From Streptomyces sp. NBC_00237 (GTDB taxonomy: Bacteria > Actinomycetota > Actinomycetes > Streptomycetales > Streptomycetaceae): 64,000 nt of DNA. Location of the stretch: positions 1 through 64,000 of the forward strand of contig NZ_JAPEMT010000001.1 of the NCBI RefSeq assembly GCF_026342435.1, read 5' to 3'. The notes beneath the pieces are model-generated. The model searched no databases, was not told the origin of the DNA, and saw only the letters and a list, made by a program, of their open reading frames with translations. Both the position numbers and the translations under genes were made by a program. This document shows, in pieces, positions 44,391 through 54,849 of this stretch (position 1 is its first letter; each line of letters starts with the position of its first letter).

Positions 44391-45212
44391 TCATCCCAGA
44401 ATCGGCAGCACCCCCACCAGATCCGCACGCTCCCCACTGGCCCTGACCTGCGCTTTCTCAATCGCGTCGGCCCATTGTGTACGTCCTGTGGCAAGCCGGA
44501 TCCAGGTCAGCGGGTCGGTCTCCACGACGTTCGGCGGGGTGCCCCGGGTGTGCCTGGGGCCCTCGATGCACTGCACCACCGCGAAGGGCGGAATCCGTAC
44601 CTCCGTGGAGGCTCCGGGGGCCTTCACGGCGAGCGCGTCCGCCAGTACCCGCGTGCAGGCGGCCAGGGCCTGCCGGTCGAACGGGACCTCGACGCCGGTG
44701 GCCCGGGCCAGGTCGTCGCTGTGCACGACCAGCTCGACCGTACGGGTCACGAGGAAGTCCGCGAAGCGCATCGCCCCGACCCGGGTCCGCACGACCCGGT
44801 CGTCGGCCGCGCCCGGCAGCACCTCGGCGATGTCGGCCGCGACCCGCCCGTACAGCTCGGCGACGGGCGCGCCCGCCGCGACGGCCCGTGTGTCGTCCGC
44901 GACCTGCCCGGCGTACTTCTCCGTCGTGAACGGCCAGTCCAGCAGGCCCACTTCGGCGGACTCCGGTGCGGGCTCACCCAGACCCCGTACGACAGAACTC
45001 ACCGCCATCGACAGGTGCGCGGCCAGCTCCCGCACCGACCACTCCCCGAGCCCGCTCGGCCCTGCCAGCTGCTCCTCGGAAAGCCCCTCGACGACCTCCC
45101 GGACCAGCCCGAACTGGGCGAGCACGGCGGCCCGGGTCTTCACCGGGTCGTACGCACGGGGCTTCTTCCGGCCGGTCGCGGAGCCCTTCGCGGAGCGAGT
45201 GTTCTGTGCCAT
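44391..45212 (-). CDS. mycothiol-dependent maleylpyruvate isomerase (MDMPI)-family protein
   Basis: 273 aa. The N-terminal DinB/MDMPI four-helix bundle has GEWSVRELAAHLSMAVSSV and VELVVHSDDLARATG carrying the metal-binding His residues typical of TIGR03083 proteins. The C-terminal part (about 195-270: VRIPPFAVVQCIEGPRHTRG) is the sterol-carrier-like MDMPI C domain. The family includes mycothiol-dependent isomerases and transferases, and the substrate is not predictable. The ATG at 45212 has GGAG close upstream. It is 62 bp upstream of the META lipoprotein gene and could be co-transcribed with it. Confidence 0.82.
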   Translation of the reverse strand: MAQNTRSAKGSATGRKKPRAYDPVKTRAAVLAQFGLVREVVEGLSEEQLAGPSGLGEWSVRELAAHLSMAVSSVVRGLGEPAPESAEVGLLDWPFTTEKYAGQVADDTRAVAAGAPVAELYGRVAADIAEVLPGAADDRVVRTRVGAMRFADFLVTRTVELVVHSDDLARATGVEVPFDRQALAACTRVLADALAVKAPGASTEVRIPPFAVVQCIEGPRHTRGTPPNVVETDPLTWIRLATGRTQWADAIEKAQVRASGERADLVGVLPILG

Positions 45213-45248
45213 GTCTCCGAGACTAGAGGCCGGGTCTGACAACGCCGG

Positions 45249-46388
45249 TCACGACGGCTCCACCGGCCCGACCACGTCGACCCCGGCCAGCCGGACGTGT
45301 TCCCTGCCGTCCTTCCCCGGAGCCCACGGCGAGTACAGCACCGCGACCCCCGCGCCCTCGTGGAGAGCTCCGTAGACAACAGCGTCCCCGGCCCGGACCG
45401 GACCCGCGTCCTGCACCCCCTCCCCTCCGACCACCAACAACGACTCCTCGTACGCCACCGCCCGACAGCCGATCGCCGCCCCTGCCGACCGGGGGTCCAT
45501 GACGGCGGTCAGCCGCTGCCGCGTCGGCCGGCCCGAAACGAGCATCCGCACCACCGGCTGCTCCCCGGTGCTCAACGCCCGACGTACGGATCGCAGTTGG
45601 AACCCGCGCACCACCAGCGCGATCCCCGGCAGCAGGAAGGGAAGGGCGGCCAGCTGCTGGCCGATCGCGTCGTACGGTTCGGCCGCGCCGTCGTCGACCA
45701 CCGTCCGGGAGAGCACCGCCCCCGTGCCGCGCGTGGCTCGCGCGTCCCGGGCGTCGTGCACCGCCGTTGCCACCACGCCCCACACCAGGAACGCACATCC
45801 CACCAGCACCAGCGGCACCCCCACGCCCAGCCTCCGCCGCACCCTCGCGTCGGGCCCGAACCCCTTGGGCAGCGGCGCCGTGCGCCCCTTGCTCGCGTCG
45901 AGCGCCACCGCGCTCTGCCGCCGCCGCGCCCGCAGTCTCAGTACGACGAGGAGGAGAGCGAGCGCGGGTCCCGCGGTGAACAGGGCCAGTCCCGCCCAGT
46001 CGGTCGCGACGTACCCGGCCCCGCCCTGGACCGCCAGCACCACCCCGTCCAGTACCGCCAGCGGCAGCGTGAACAGCGCGACCCGGGGCATCCGCACGCA
46101 CCAGTACGGCAGCAGCCCCACGAAGAGCATCAGCAGGTAGCCGCCCCACTGGGTGCCGCACGTGTCGTCCTCCGTGCACGGCGGCCCGGTATCGGCGGAC
46201 CCCAGCAGCATCAGGCCCGCCAGCAGCACCACCGCCAGCCCCCACCCCACGGCCCACGGCCGCAGCCACCCGGGCAGCGCGGCGGCCCGCCACGCCTCGG
46301 CGGCCTCCGGGCTCCAGGGCTCGGCCTCGGGCGGATGCGCACCCGCCGGAAGCGGGGTGCGCGGAGGCAACGCGGCGAAATCGCTCAT
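45249..46388 (-). CDS. membrane protein of unknown function
   Basis: 379 aa. A proline-rich cytoplasmic start is followed by about six predicted transmembrane helices (for example WGLAVVLLAGLMLL, LLMLFVGLLPYWCVRM, LPLAVLDGVVLAVQ, LFTAGPALALLLVVLRL, VPLVLVGCAFLVWGVV, FLLPGIALVVRGFQL). A cytoplasmic C-terminal domain of about 100 residues (VRMLVSGRPTRQRLTAVMDP onward) has a beta-rich look. No family recognised. ATG start at 46388. Adjacent to a PH-domain-like membrane protein on the same strand (72-bp gap). Likely a conserved Streptomyces protein. Confidence 0.7.
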   Translation of the reverse strand: MSDFAALPPRTPLPAGAHPPEAEPWSPEAAEAWRAAALPGWLRPWAVGWGLAVVLLAGLMLLGSADTGPPCTEDDTCGTQWGGYLLMLFVGLLPYWCVRMPRVALFTLPLAVLDGVVLAVQGGAGYVATDWAGLALFTAGPALALLLVVLRLRARRRQSAVALDASKGRTAPLPKGFGPDARVRRRLGVGVPLVLVGCAFLVWGVVATAVHDARDARATRGTGAVLSRTVVDDGAAEPYDAIGQQLAALPFLLPGIALVVRGFQLRSVRRALSTGEQPVVRMLVSGRPTRQRLTAVMDPRSAGAAIGCRAVAYEESLLVVGGEGVQDAGPVRAGDAVVYGALHEGAGVAVLYSPWAPGKDGREHVRLAGVDVVGPVEPS

Positions 46389-46460
46389 GGGCGCAGTATC
46401 GGCGGAACGCCCGCTTCTGTCAGGGCCGTCGCCCCGCCCCCGGACGTCGCCGGTCCCCCC

Positions 46461-47030
46461 TCAGAACAGCCAGTACACGCACGCCGTCCACACCAGCAGC
46501 ACCACCACCAGCACCGGCCCCAACGGCATCCCCTGCTCCGCCGGCGCACTGTCGCGCACGGGACGCAGCTCCGGGTCGGCGAGCATCGCGCGGATCGCTT
46601 CGGCGGCCTGCCCCGCCGTGTGCCCGGCCGCGTTCCGCTGCTCCAGTTTCGTCCAGCCGGTCGGCCGCAGGGCCGCCGCCGAGCCCTTGGCCCCGCGTAC
46701 GACGAAGCTGTCGCTGTCGCTCTCGATCTTCTTGATATCCGCCCAGCGCACCAGCTTCACCCGCCAGGGTCCCGCCACCCAGACCCCGGAGCGGTCGGCC
46801 GTCACCCGCCAGTTGAGCCCCGTCGCGGCGGCGGACACCCAGAACGGCAGGGAGATCACCGCCACCCACACCGACCAGGTCATCTCGCCGGCCGGGATCA
46901 CGACGATCACCGTGGCCGCCAGGAAGAGGGAGAACGCGCCCACCGCCCGGCCGATCGCGGTGGTCGACCACTGCCGCGGATCGGCGGTGGACCTCGGCGC
47001 GGGGGCCTTCGAGTGCTCGGTGTTCTCCAT
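46461..47030 (-). CDS. small membrane protein with bacterial PH-like domain
   Basis: 189 aa. Two transmembrane helices (VGAFSLFLAATVIVVIPAG and WVAVISLPFWVSAAATGL) are followed by a soluble segment (NWRVTADRSGVWVAGPWRVK, then RWADIKKIES and FVVRG). This resembles the bacterial PH/DUF2244-type fold (a strand-rich domain with W-x-D-I). A C-terminal hydrophobic helix (GPVLVVVLLVWTACVYWLF) ends the protein. The ATG at 47030 has GGAAAGAG upstream; another ATG 12 bases further is weaker. Function unknown. Confidence 0.72.
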   Translation of the reverse strand: MENTEHSKAPAPRSTADPRQWSTTAIGRAVGAFSLFLAATVIVVIPAGEMTWSVWVAVISLPFWVSAAATGLNWRVTADRSGVWVAGPWRVKLVRWADIKKIESDSDSFVVRGAKGSAAALRPTGWTKLEQRNAAGHTAGQAAEAIRAMLADPELRPVRDSAPAEQGMPLGPVLVVVLLVWTACVYWLF

Positions 47031-47114
47031 GGCTCTTTCCACCCCGTCGTTCTCTGTGTTCTGTGTACGGACCCTGCGCGCGGCCCCGACCAGGTCCCCC
47101 GCACCCCACCGGAA

Positions 47115-47149
47115 GCGGCCCCGCCCCGGTCACCCCGGGGCGGGGCCGC
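47115..47149 (-). terminator. terminator of the purS-purQ-purL operon
   Basis: Perfect 15-bp stem GCGGCCCCGCCCCGG / CCGGGGCGGGGCCGC with a five-base loop, 31 bases beyond the purL stop on the minus strand. Confidence 0.85.
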
Positions 47150-47180
47150 ACTCATCCACGTAACGGACGAACAGGACGAC

Positions 47181-49462
<2,282 letters not shown>

Positions 49463-49463
<1 letters not shown>

Positions 49464-50143
49464 CAGGCGTTGACCAGCTTCTTCAGGATCGAGGTGAAGA
49501 ACCCGAGCCCGTCGGTACGGCCCGTACCGATCAGCGGCTCGACGGCGTGCTCGGGGTGCGGCATCAGACCGACGACGTTGCCCGCCGCGTTCGTGATCCC
49601 GGCGATGTCCCGGAGCGAGCCGTTCGGGTTGGTGTCGAGGTAGCGGAACGCCACCCGGCCCTCCGCCTCCAGCTCGTCGAGCGTGCGCTCGTCGGCGACG
49701 TACCGGCCGTCCATGTTCTTCAGCGGTACCGAGATCTCCTGGCCCTGCTCGTAATCGAGGGTCCAGGCGGTCTCCGTGTTCTCCACCCGCAGCTTCTGGT
49801 CGCGGCAGATGAAGTGGAGGTGGTTGTTCCGGAGCATCGCGCCGGGCAGCAGGTGTGCCTCGGTGAGGATCTGGAAGCCGTTGCAGATGCCGAGGACCGG
49901 CATTCCGGCCTTCGCCTGCTCGATGACCGTGTCCATCACCGGGGAGAAGCGCGAGATGGCTCCGGCCCGGAGGTAGTCGCCGTACGAGAAGCCCCCGGCG
50001 AGGACCACGGCGTCGACCTGGTGGAGGTCCTTGTCGCGGTGCCAGAGGGACACCGGCTCGGCACCGGCGAGGCGGACGGCGCGCAGCGCGTCCTGGTCGT
50101 CGAGCGTGCCGGGGAAGGTGACGACTCCGATGCGAGCAGTCAC
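49463..50143 (-). CDS. purQ: phosphoribosylformylglycinamidine synthase glutaminase subunit PurQ
   Basis: 226-aa class I glutamine amidotransferase supplying ammonia to PurL. The nucleophile elbow is [14 protein letters not shown] (Cys), the oxyanion region is [17 protein letters not shown], and the catalytic His/Glu are in [10 protein letters not shown]. The GTG at 50143 overlaps the purS stop as GTGA, and its stop overlaps the purL start by one base. Translation of the three subunits is therefore tightly coupled, fitting the PurS2-PurQ-PurL complex. Confidence 0.97.
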
Positions 50144-50391
50144 TTCTCTTCCTCCACCTTCACGGTGAAGTCCTCGATGACGGTGTTGGCGAGGAACGTT
50201 TCGGCCATCTCGTGGATGCGGGCGAGGGCGGCCTCGTCGACCGGCCCCTCCACCTCCAGCTCGAAACGCTTCCCCTGGCGGACGTCCGCGATTCCCTTGA
50301 AGCCGAGACGGGGCAGTGCACGCTGCACCGCCTGTCCCTGCGGGTCGAGAATCTCGGGCTTGAGCATGACGTCGACTACGACGCGTGCCAC
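50140..50391 (-). CDS. purS: phosphoribosylformylglycinamidine synthase subunit PurS
   Basis: 83-aa structural subunit that bridges PurQ and PurL. It opens [20 protein letters not shown] and contains [20 protein letters not shown] and a C-terminal [10 protein letters not shown], all family typical. The GTG at 50391 is preferred over the GTG at 50397 because GGGAG then lies six bases upstream. First gene of the operon. Confidence 0.95.
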   Translation of the reverse strand: MARVVVDVMLKPEILDPQGQAVQRALPRLGFKGIADVRQGKRFELEVEGPVDEAALARIHEMAETFLANTVIEDFTVKVEEEK

Positions 50392-50735
50392 TGGCACTCC
50401 CGGTGTGGTGTGGTGCTTAAGGCGGTTTCACCAGCGTACCCGCCCAAAAATTCTACGCGGGTAGATATCGTCTCGAACGATCACGTTCCGGTATCGGCAC
50501 CGGCAACCCGAGGAAAAATCAAGGAAAAATGCGGCGCCCCTCATTGCCTCGGACACGCGGACGGAATTGACTGGGCTTCACAATGCAATGCCTCCCCCTG
50601 TACAAAGGAATACAAGGGAAAGCAACATTGCACTTGAGTTGCTTCAAAACCGTCGGAAGGCCGACATCGCCGCACGTCAGCGCGGTGACCTCGGGACTGC
50701 CGCCGGTACTCGTCCGCTAGGAAGGACCGATATCC
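50392..50735. promoter_or_regulatory. purS-lsrL divergent intergenic region, AT-rich with inverted repeats
   Basis: 344 bases, much lower in GC than the genome, with A-runs around 50508-50530. There is a short inverted repeat TCTAC-GCGG-GTAGA at 50452-50465 near the expected purS promoter. A longer-spaced inverted pair TGCAATG (50584-50590) / CATTGCA (50626-50632) lies on the lsrL side. AT-rich DNA is the preferred target of Lsr2-type proteins, so autoregulation by LsrL is plausible. Confidence 0.5.
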
Positions 50736-51053
50736 GTGGCTCAACGCGTAGTGGTCACGCTCTCCGACGACATCGACGGAGGAGAAGCGGCGGAAACGGT
50801 GACCTTCGGCCTCGACGGGAAGTCGTACGAGATCGACCTCAATCCCGCCAATGCAAAGAAACTGCGCACGGCTCTGATGCCGTACGTGACGGCAGCGCGA
50901 AAGCACTCGAAGTCGGGCAATGTGTACCGGCACACCTCGGTCGCCCCCGACCCGGCGGCGGTGCGCGCCTGGGCGCGGTCGCACCGGATGGAGGTACCGG
51001 CCAGGGGCCGCATCCCGAAGAAGGTCTACGAGGCGTTCGCCGAAGCCTCCTGA
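50736..51053 (+). CDS. lsrL: Lsr2-family nucleoid-associated protein (LsrL paralogue)
   Basis: 105 aa. The N-terminal dimerisation domain starts AQRVVVTLSDDIDGGEAAET and contains FGLDGKSYEIDLNPANAKKL. The C-terminal DNA-binding domain contains VRAWARSHRMEVPARGRIPK, in which the RGR AT-hook-like motif inserts into the minor groove of AT-rich DNA. Lsr2 proteins silence horizontally acquired and biosynthetic genes. Streptomyces carry two, and the one beside purS is the LsrL type by synteny (recollection). The GTG at 50736 follows AGGAAGGACC. It sits downstream of an unusually AT-rich region it may bind itself. Confidence 0.93.
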   Translation: MAQRVVVTLSDDIDGGEAAETVTFGLDGKSYEIDLNPANAKKLRTALMPYVTAARKHSKSGNVYRHTSVAPDPAAVRAWARSHRMEVPARGRIPKKVYEAFAEAS

Positions 51054-51161
51054 CCGGAAGCCTTCTGACGGGACGCCTTGTGACGGGAAGCCTCCTGTCG
51101 GGACGCCTCCTGACGGAGCGACAGATGTCCGGTCCGGCCCGCGAGGTCGGCCGGAACCGAT

Positions 51162-51192
51162 TTGCATCACACCCGGGTACCTGGGCTAAAGT
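51162..51192 (+). promoter_or_regulatory. probable promoter of tRNA-Gly(TCC)
   Basis: TTGCAT at 51162-51167 and TAAAGT at 51187-51192, 19 bp apart, about 50 bases upstream of the tRNA. Confidence 0.5.
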
Positions 51193-51241
51193 CTGGAGCA
51201 CGCCGAAGGGCAAGGCCGCAAGGCCCCGCCTCACGCAGCGT

Positions 51242-51313
51242 GCGGGTGTAGTTCAGTAGCAGAACATCCTCCTTCCAGGGGGAAGGCGCAGTGTGCAATT
51301 CCTGTCACCCGCT
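51242..51313 (+). tRNA. tRNA-Gly (TCC) with non-canonical D- and T-arms
   Basis: Cloverleaf GCGGGTG..CACCCGC with a perfect 7-bp acceptor stem. D-stem is GTTC/GAAC; anticodon stem TCCTC/GGGGA has loop CTTCCAG (TCC). The D-loop AGTAGCA lacks the usual GG dinucleotide (G18 replaced by A). The T-loop is TGCAATT rather than TTCRANN, so position 55 is G instead of T. The T-stem pairs only as GCAG(T)G/CCTGT, with a bulged T at 51292 and a terminal G-T. These changes remove the normal D-loop/T-loop G18-psi55 contact. Acceptor and anticodon features for glycyl-tRNA synthetase remain intact. CCA is not encoded (CTGC follows). Confidence 0.85.
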
Positions 51314-51390
51314 CTGCATCGCCTCAACCGGTTTCCGGCAGCCCCGGAGCATCGGGTAAGGTGAAGCAGCACCACCAAGCAGTACCCCTT

Positions 51391-51463
51391 GCGGACGTAG
51401 CTCAGTTGGTAGAGCGCAACCTTGCCAAGGTTGAGGTCGCCAGTTCGAACCTGGTCGTCCGCT
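51391..51463 (+). tRNA. tRNA-Gly (GCC), copy 1
   Basis: 73-nt cloverleaf GCGGACGTAGCTCAGTTGGT... with loop TTGCCAA (anticodon GCC) and canonical T-loop TTCGAAC. CCA is encoded at 51464-51466. Identical to copy 2 at 55484-55556. It lies 77 bases after the odd tRNA-Gly(TCC); a TAAGGT hexamer at 51357-51362 could be its own -10. Confidence 0.95.
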
Positions 51464-51470
51464 CCATGTG

Positions 51471-51501
51471 AAAGGCCCCGGTCATTGCGACCGGGGCCTT
51501 T
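51471..51501 (+). terminator. terminator after tRNA-Gly(GCC) copy 1
   Basis: Perfect 13-bp stem AAAGGCCCCGGTC / GACCGGGGCCTTT with a five-base loop. Confidence 0.87.
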
Positions 51502-51599
51502 CGCGTTACTCCGACGCCGACGCCCCTCATGACATTTGTCATCGGGAATCGTGACAGCGCGCACTGCCACCGCCTCCCGGCCGACGGGAGTCTGGGGAC

Positions 51600-52598
51600 A
51601 TGACCACCAACGCAGAGCTTGTCATCGACGTCGAAGGGCTCCGGCGGACGTACGCCGGGGGGTTCGAGGCCGTCCGATCCGTCTCCTTCTCCGTGGCTCG
51701 CGGTGAACTCTTCGCGCTGCTCGGCACCAACGGCGCGGGCAAGACCTCCACCCTGGAGCTGCTCGAAGGTCTCGCCGCACCGACCGGCGGCCGGGTCCGG
51801 ATCCTGGGGCACGACCCGTTCACCGAGCGGGCGCAGGTACGTCCCCATGTGGGCGTGATGCTCCAGGAGGGCGGATTCCCCTCGCAGTTGACGGTGCTGG
51901 AGACCGCCCGGATGTGGGCGGGCTGCACGAGCGGCGCACGTCCCGTCGAGGAGGCGCTGGAGCTGGTGGGGCTGGCGAAGCGTCGATCCGTACGGGTCAT
52001 CCAGCTGTCCGGCGGTGAACGGCGGCGGCTCGACCTGGCGATGGCGGTGCTCGGGCGGCCCGAGGTGCTCTTCCTGGACGAGCCGACGACCGGCCTGGAC
52101 GCCGAAGGGCGGCGCGAGACCTGGGAGTTGGTGCGGGAGCTGCGCGATCAGGGCACGACCGTACTGCTGACGACGCACTACCTCGAAGAGGCCGAGGAGC
52201 TGGCCGACCGGCTGGCGATCATGCACGAGGGCCGGATCGCCGCCGAGGGGCGGGTGGACGAGGTGGTCGCCGCGCACCCGTCGCGGATCAGCTTCGAGCT
52301 GCCGCAGGGATACCACCTGGGGGACCTGCCGCCGCTCGGACAGCTCGGCGTAACGGAGCACCGACTGAACGGCAGGACGGTCCAGTTGACGACTCCGGCC
52401 CTCCAGCGCGCGGCCACCGGGCTGTTGGTCTGGGCGGAGTCGGCAGGGGTGGAGCTGCGCGGACTCGACGTGCGGTCGGCCTCGCTGGAGGAGGCGTTCC
52501 TGCACATCGCGCGGGACGCGAAGACGACGGCGGACACGACGGCGAACACGACCGCGAACGCGGCTCGCAAGGACAAGGAAGAGGTGGCGGCGCGATGA
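51600..52598 (+). CDS. ABC-2 type exporter ATP-binding protein
   Basis: 332 aa. Complete ABC ATPase: Walker A LLGTNGAGKTSTLELLEG, Q-loop VGVMLQEGGFP, signature VIQLSGGERRRLDLAMAVLG, Walker B VLFLDEPTTGLD and H-loop LLTTHYLEE. A C-terminal extension of about 110 residues (FELPQGYHLGDLPPLGQLGV) is typical of DrrA-type drug or lantibiotic exporter subunits and ends in Thr/Ala-rich repeats. The ATG at 51600 follows GGGAG. Its stop overlaps the permease start as ATGA. First gene of a four-gene operon with permease, histidine kinase and response regulator. Confidence 0.92.
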   Translation: MTTNAELVIDVEGLRRTYAGGFEAVRSVSFSVARGELFALLGTNGAGKTSTLELLEGLAAPTGGRVRILGHDPFTERAQVRPHVGVMLQEGGFPSQLTVLETARMWAGCTSGARPVEEALELVGLAKRRSVRVIQLSGGERRRLDLAMAVLGRPEVLFLDEPTTGLDAEGRRETWELVRELRDQGTTVLLTTHYLEEAEELADRLAIMHEGRIAAEGRVDEVVAAHPSRISFELPQGYHLGDLPPLGQLGVTEHRLNGRTVQLTTPALQRAATGLLVWAESAGVELRGLDVRSASLEEAFLHIARDAKTTADTTANTTANAARKDKEEVAAR

Positions 52599-53410
52599 GC
52601 GTGACGCTGACGCAGGACACGCGCCAGGCGGCGTCGGACGGCGCACGCACCACGACCGCAGGCCGGATGAAGGCGATGGCGCGGGCCGAACTCACCCTGC
52701 TGGGCCGCAACAAGGCCAGTCTGGTGATGATCCTGGTGATGCCGGTCGTCCTGACCTTCTCCTCCCTCTCGGTCACCAAGGGGATGGACCTGGAGAAGTA
52801 CGGTCTGTCGCTCGGCACGATGCTGATCCCGACGGCGATGACGTACGTGATGATCGGCAGCGTCTACACCACGCTGGTCGGCACGTACGTCACCCGCCGC
52901 GAGGAGCTGGTGCTCAAGCGGCTGCGGACCGGCGAGCAGGGCGACATCGAGATCCTGGCGGGCACCTCGATCGCCGCGCTCGTGGCGGGCCTGGTGCAGG
53001 CCGTGCTGCTGCTGGTGGCCGGGGTCGTGCTGCTGGACGCTCAGATGCCGTCCAACGTGCTGTTCGTGGTGGTGGGCATCGTGCTGGGGATCGGTCTCGC
53101 GGTGCTCCTCGCGGTGGCGACCACGGCGTTCACGAAGAGCGCGGAGGGGGCGCAGCTCACCATCGCGCCGGTGATGTTCCTGTCGATGTTCGGCTCCGGG
53201 CTGTTCTTCCCGCTGGAGGCGCTCCCGGACACCGCCGCGAGGATCTGCGAACTGCTGCCGTTCTCCCCGGTGGTGGAGCTGATGCGGGGCGGCTGGTCGG
53301 GCGGGCTGAGCTGGACCGGAGCGCTCGGGGACGTGGCCATCGTGGCGGCCTGGACCGTACTGTCGGTGTACACGGCCAAGAGGCGGTTCCACTGGGAGCC
53401 GCGGCGGTAG
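52595..53410 (+). CDS. ABC-2 type exporter permease
   Basis: 271 aa with six predicted transmembrane helices. The ABC-2 pattern has a cytoplasmic N-terminal amphipathic region (MKAMARAELTLLGRNKASLV), TM1 VMILVMPVVLTFSSLSV, and the cytoplasmic coupling segment TRREELVLKRLRTG. Near the C-terminus is the signature SMFGSGLFFPLEALPD followed by LLPFSPVVELMRGGW. It partners the upstream ATPase through a four-base ATGA overlap. It likely exports a drug, lipid or peptide sensed by the adjacent two-component system. Confidence 0.9.
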   Translation: MSVTLTQDTRQAASDGARTTTAGRMKAMARAELTLLGRNKASLVMILVMPVVLTFSSLSVTKGMDLEKYGLSLGTMLIPTAMTYVMIGSVYTTLVGTYVTRREELVLKRLRTGEQGDIEILAGTSIAALVAGLVQAVLLLVAGVVLLDAQMPSNVLFVVVGIVLGIGLAVLLAVATTAFTKSAEGAQLTIAPVMFLSMFGSGLFFPLEALPDTAARICELLPFSPVVELMRGGWSGGLSWTGALGDVAIVAAWTVLSVYTAKRRFHWEPRR

Positions 53411-53478
53411 CAGCCGGGCTCCGGCCTCCGTCCCGGCCCGGGGCGGGGGGCCGGTTCGTCGAGGGAGTGGTGGCGGGG

Positions 53479-54849
53479 ATGAAGGGCTTCTGGCGGGGGC
53501 GCAGCAAGGCGGCGAAGCTGGATCTGTACATGCGGGGCACGCTGTACATGCTCCCGTGGGCGATTCCGCTGGGGCTGCTGGCCCCCGTGCCCGCGCAGTT
53601 GATGCGGGACCCGGATTCCACCGCGCTGCTCCAGGGCCTGATCGCCGTGGTGCTGGTGCTGTGCGCGCTCTCGATGTATGCCATGACGCACGGGTTCGCC
53701 CACCGACTGCACGGAGCGCCGCCCCCGTGGCGGACCGCCGTGGTGGCCCTGCTGCTCGGTGCGCTGGTCGTGGTGCTGGCGGTGGCCCTCCAGACCGTGG
53801 GCGGGCTCGGAGACATCGACCCCGTCGGCGCGGACATGGTCATGTTCATCTTCTACGGGCTGCTCCCCGCCGGGCTGTGCGTCTTCGGCCTGTCGACGGT
53901 GCCCCGGTTGCTGCTGGGCACGGCCGTGGCCGCGGTCCTGACGGCCGTCGGCGTGTACGCCGCGACGGGAAGCCAGCACCTCGCCCTGCCTGTCGCGCTG
54001 ATGTTCCCGGTCGCGGCCCTGACCGTCCTCGGGGTCTACCGCCCTTCGCTCTGGTTCATGGCGATGATCTGGGAGCTCGACCGGGCCCGGGACACCGAGG
54101 CCCGCCTCGCGGTCGCCGAGGAGCGGCTGCGGTTCGGGCGGGACCTGCACGACGTGATGGGCCGCAACCTCGCCGTCATCGCGCTCAAGAGCGAGCTCGC
54201 GGTGCAGCTCGCCGAGCGCGGCAGGCCCGAGGCGGTCGCGCAGATGGCCGAGGTGCAGCGGATCGCGCAGGAGTCGCAGCGCGAGGTGCGGGCGGTCGTG
54301 CGCGGGTACCGGGAGGCCGACCTGCGCAACGAGATCGAGGGGGCGCGCGGGGTGCTCGCCGCCGCCGGAATCACCTGCGTCGTCGAGGACGGCCTCGCCG
54401 CCGACCTGCCGGACGGCGTGCAGTCGGCGCTCGGCTGGGTCGTCCGCGAGACGACCACCAACGTGCTGCGGCACGGCAACCCCAAGAGCTGCACCCTGCG
54501 CCTCACCTCCGACGGGGTCCGCGCGGTCCTGGTCGTCGAGAACGACGGGGCGGGCTCCGGCACCCCCGTCGGACCGTCCGGGCTGTCCGGCTCGGGCCTG
54601 GCGGGGCTGCGGGAGCGGCTGGCCGCGGTGGGCGGGTCGCTCGTCGCGGGGGCGGCGGAGGACGGCCTGTTCCGGGTCCGGGCGGAGGTCCCGCTGACGG
54701 CTCCGGACGATCCCGCGTCACGTGTTCGTCCGCGTACGGAAGAGAAGGTCGAGGGAATGGCACCGGAATCGAGCGCACCCGCCCCGGGCGGCACGGCGAG
54801 GCTCTTCGGGCGGTTCGGCCGCTCCGGCGCGAAGGCGGGTGCCGCATGA
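53479..54849 (+). CDS. NarL/DesK-type sensor histidine kinase
   Basis: About 456 aa. The N-terminal half has about five transmembrane segments (residues 20-40, 50-68, 85-107, 120-140, 143-190) with little extracellular sequence, suggesting it senses within the membrane. The HisKA_3 box LRFGRDLHDVMGRNLAVIAL has phospho-acceptor His224. The ATPase domain has ETTTNVLRHGNPKSC (N box) and a Gly-rich ATP lid ending GLAGLRERLAAVGGSL. A C-terminal charged/Pro tail of about 50 residues ends the protein. Start uncertain between GTG at 53467 and ATG at 53479; the latter places GAGGGAG at a plausible spacing. Its stop overlaps the regulator start (ATGA). Confidence 0.88.
   Translation: MKGFWRGRSKAAKLDLYMRGTLYMLPWAIPLGLLAPVPAQLMRDPDSTALLQGLIAVVLVLCALSMYAMTHGFAHRLHGAPPPWRTAVVALLLGALVVVLAVALQTVGGLGDIDPVGADMVMFIFYGLLPAGLCVFGLSTVPRLLLGTAVAAVLTAVGVYAATGSQHLALPVALMFPVAALTVLGVYRPSLWFMAMIWELDRARDTEARLAVAEERLRFGRDLHDVMGRNLAVIALKSELAVQLAERGRPEAVAQMAEVQRIAQESQREVRAVVRGYREADLRNEIEGARGVLAAAGITCVVEDGLAADLPDGVQSALGWVVRETTTNVLRHGNPKSCTLRLTSDGVRAVLVVENDGAGSGTPVGPSGLSGSGLAGLRERLAAVGGSLVAGAAEDGLFRVRAEVPLTAPDDPASRVRPRTEEKVEGMAPESSAPAPGGTARLFGRFGRSGAKAGAA

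Noticed and set aside
51242..51313. tRNA pseudogene
   Set aside because: The acceptor, D- and anticodon stems are intact and the T-stem can still form with one bulge; a promoter-like region precedes it. Specific compensatory-looking changes in both D- and T-loops argue against random decay, although a pseudogene is not excluded.
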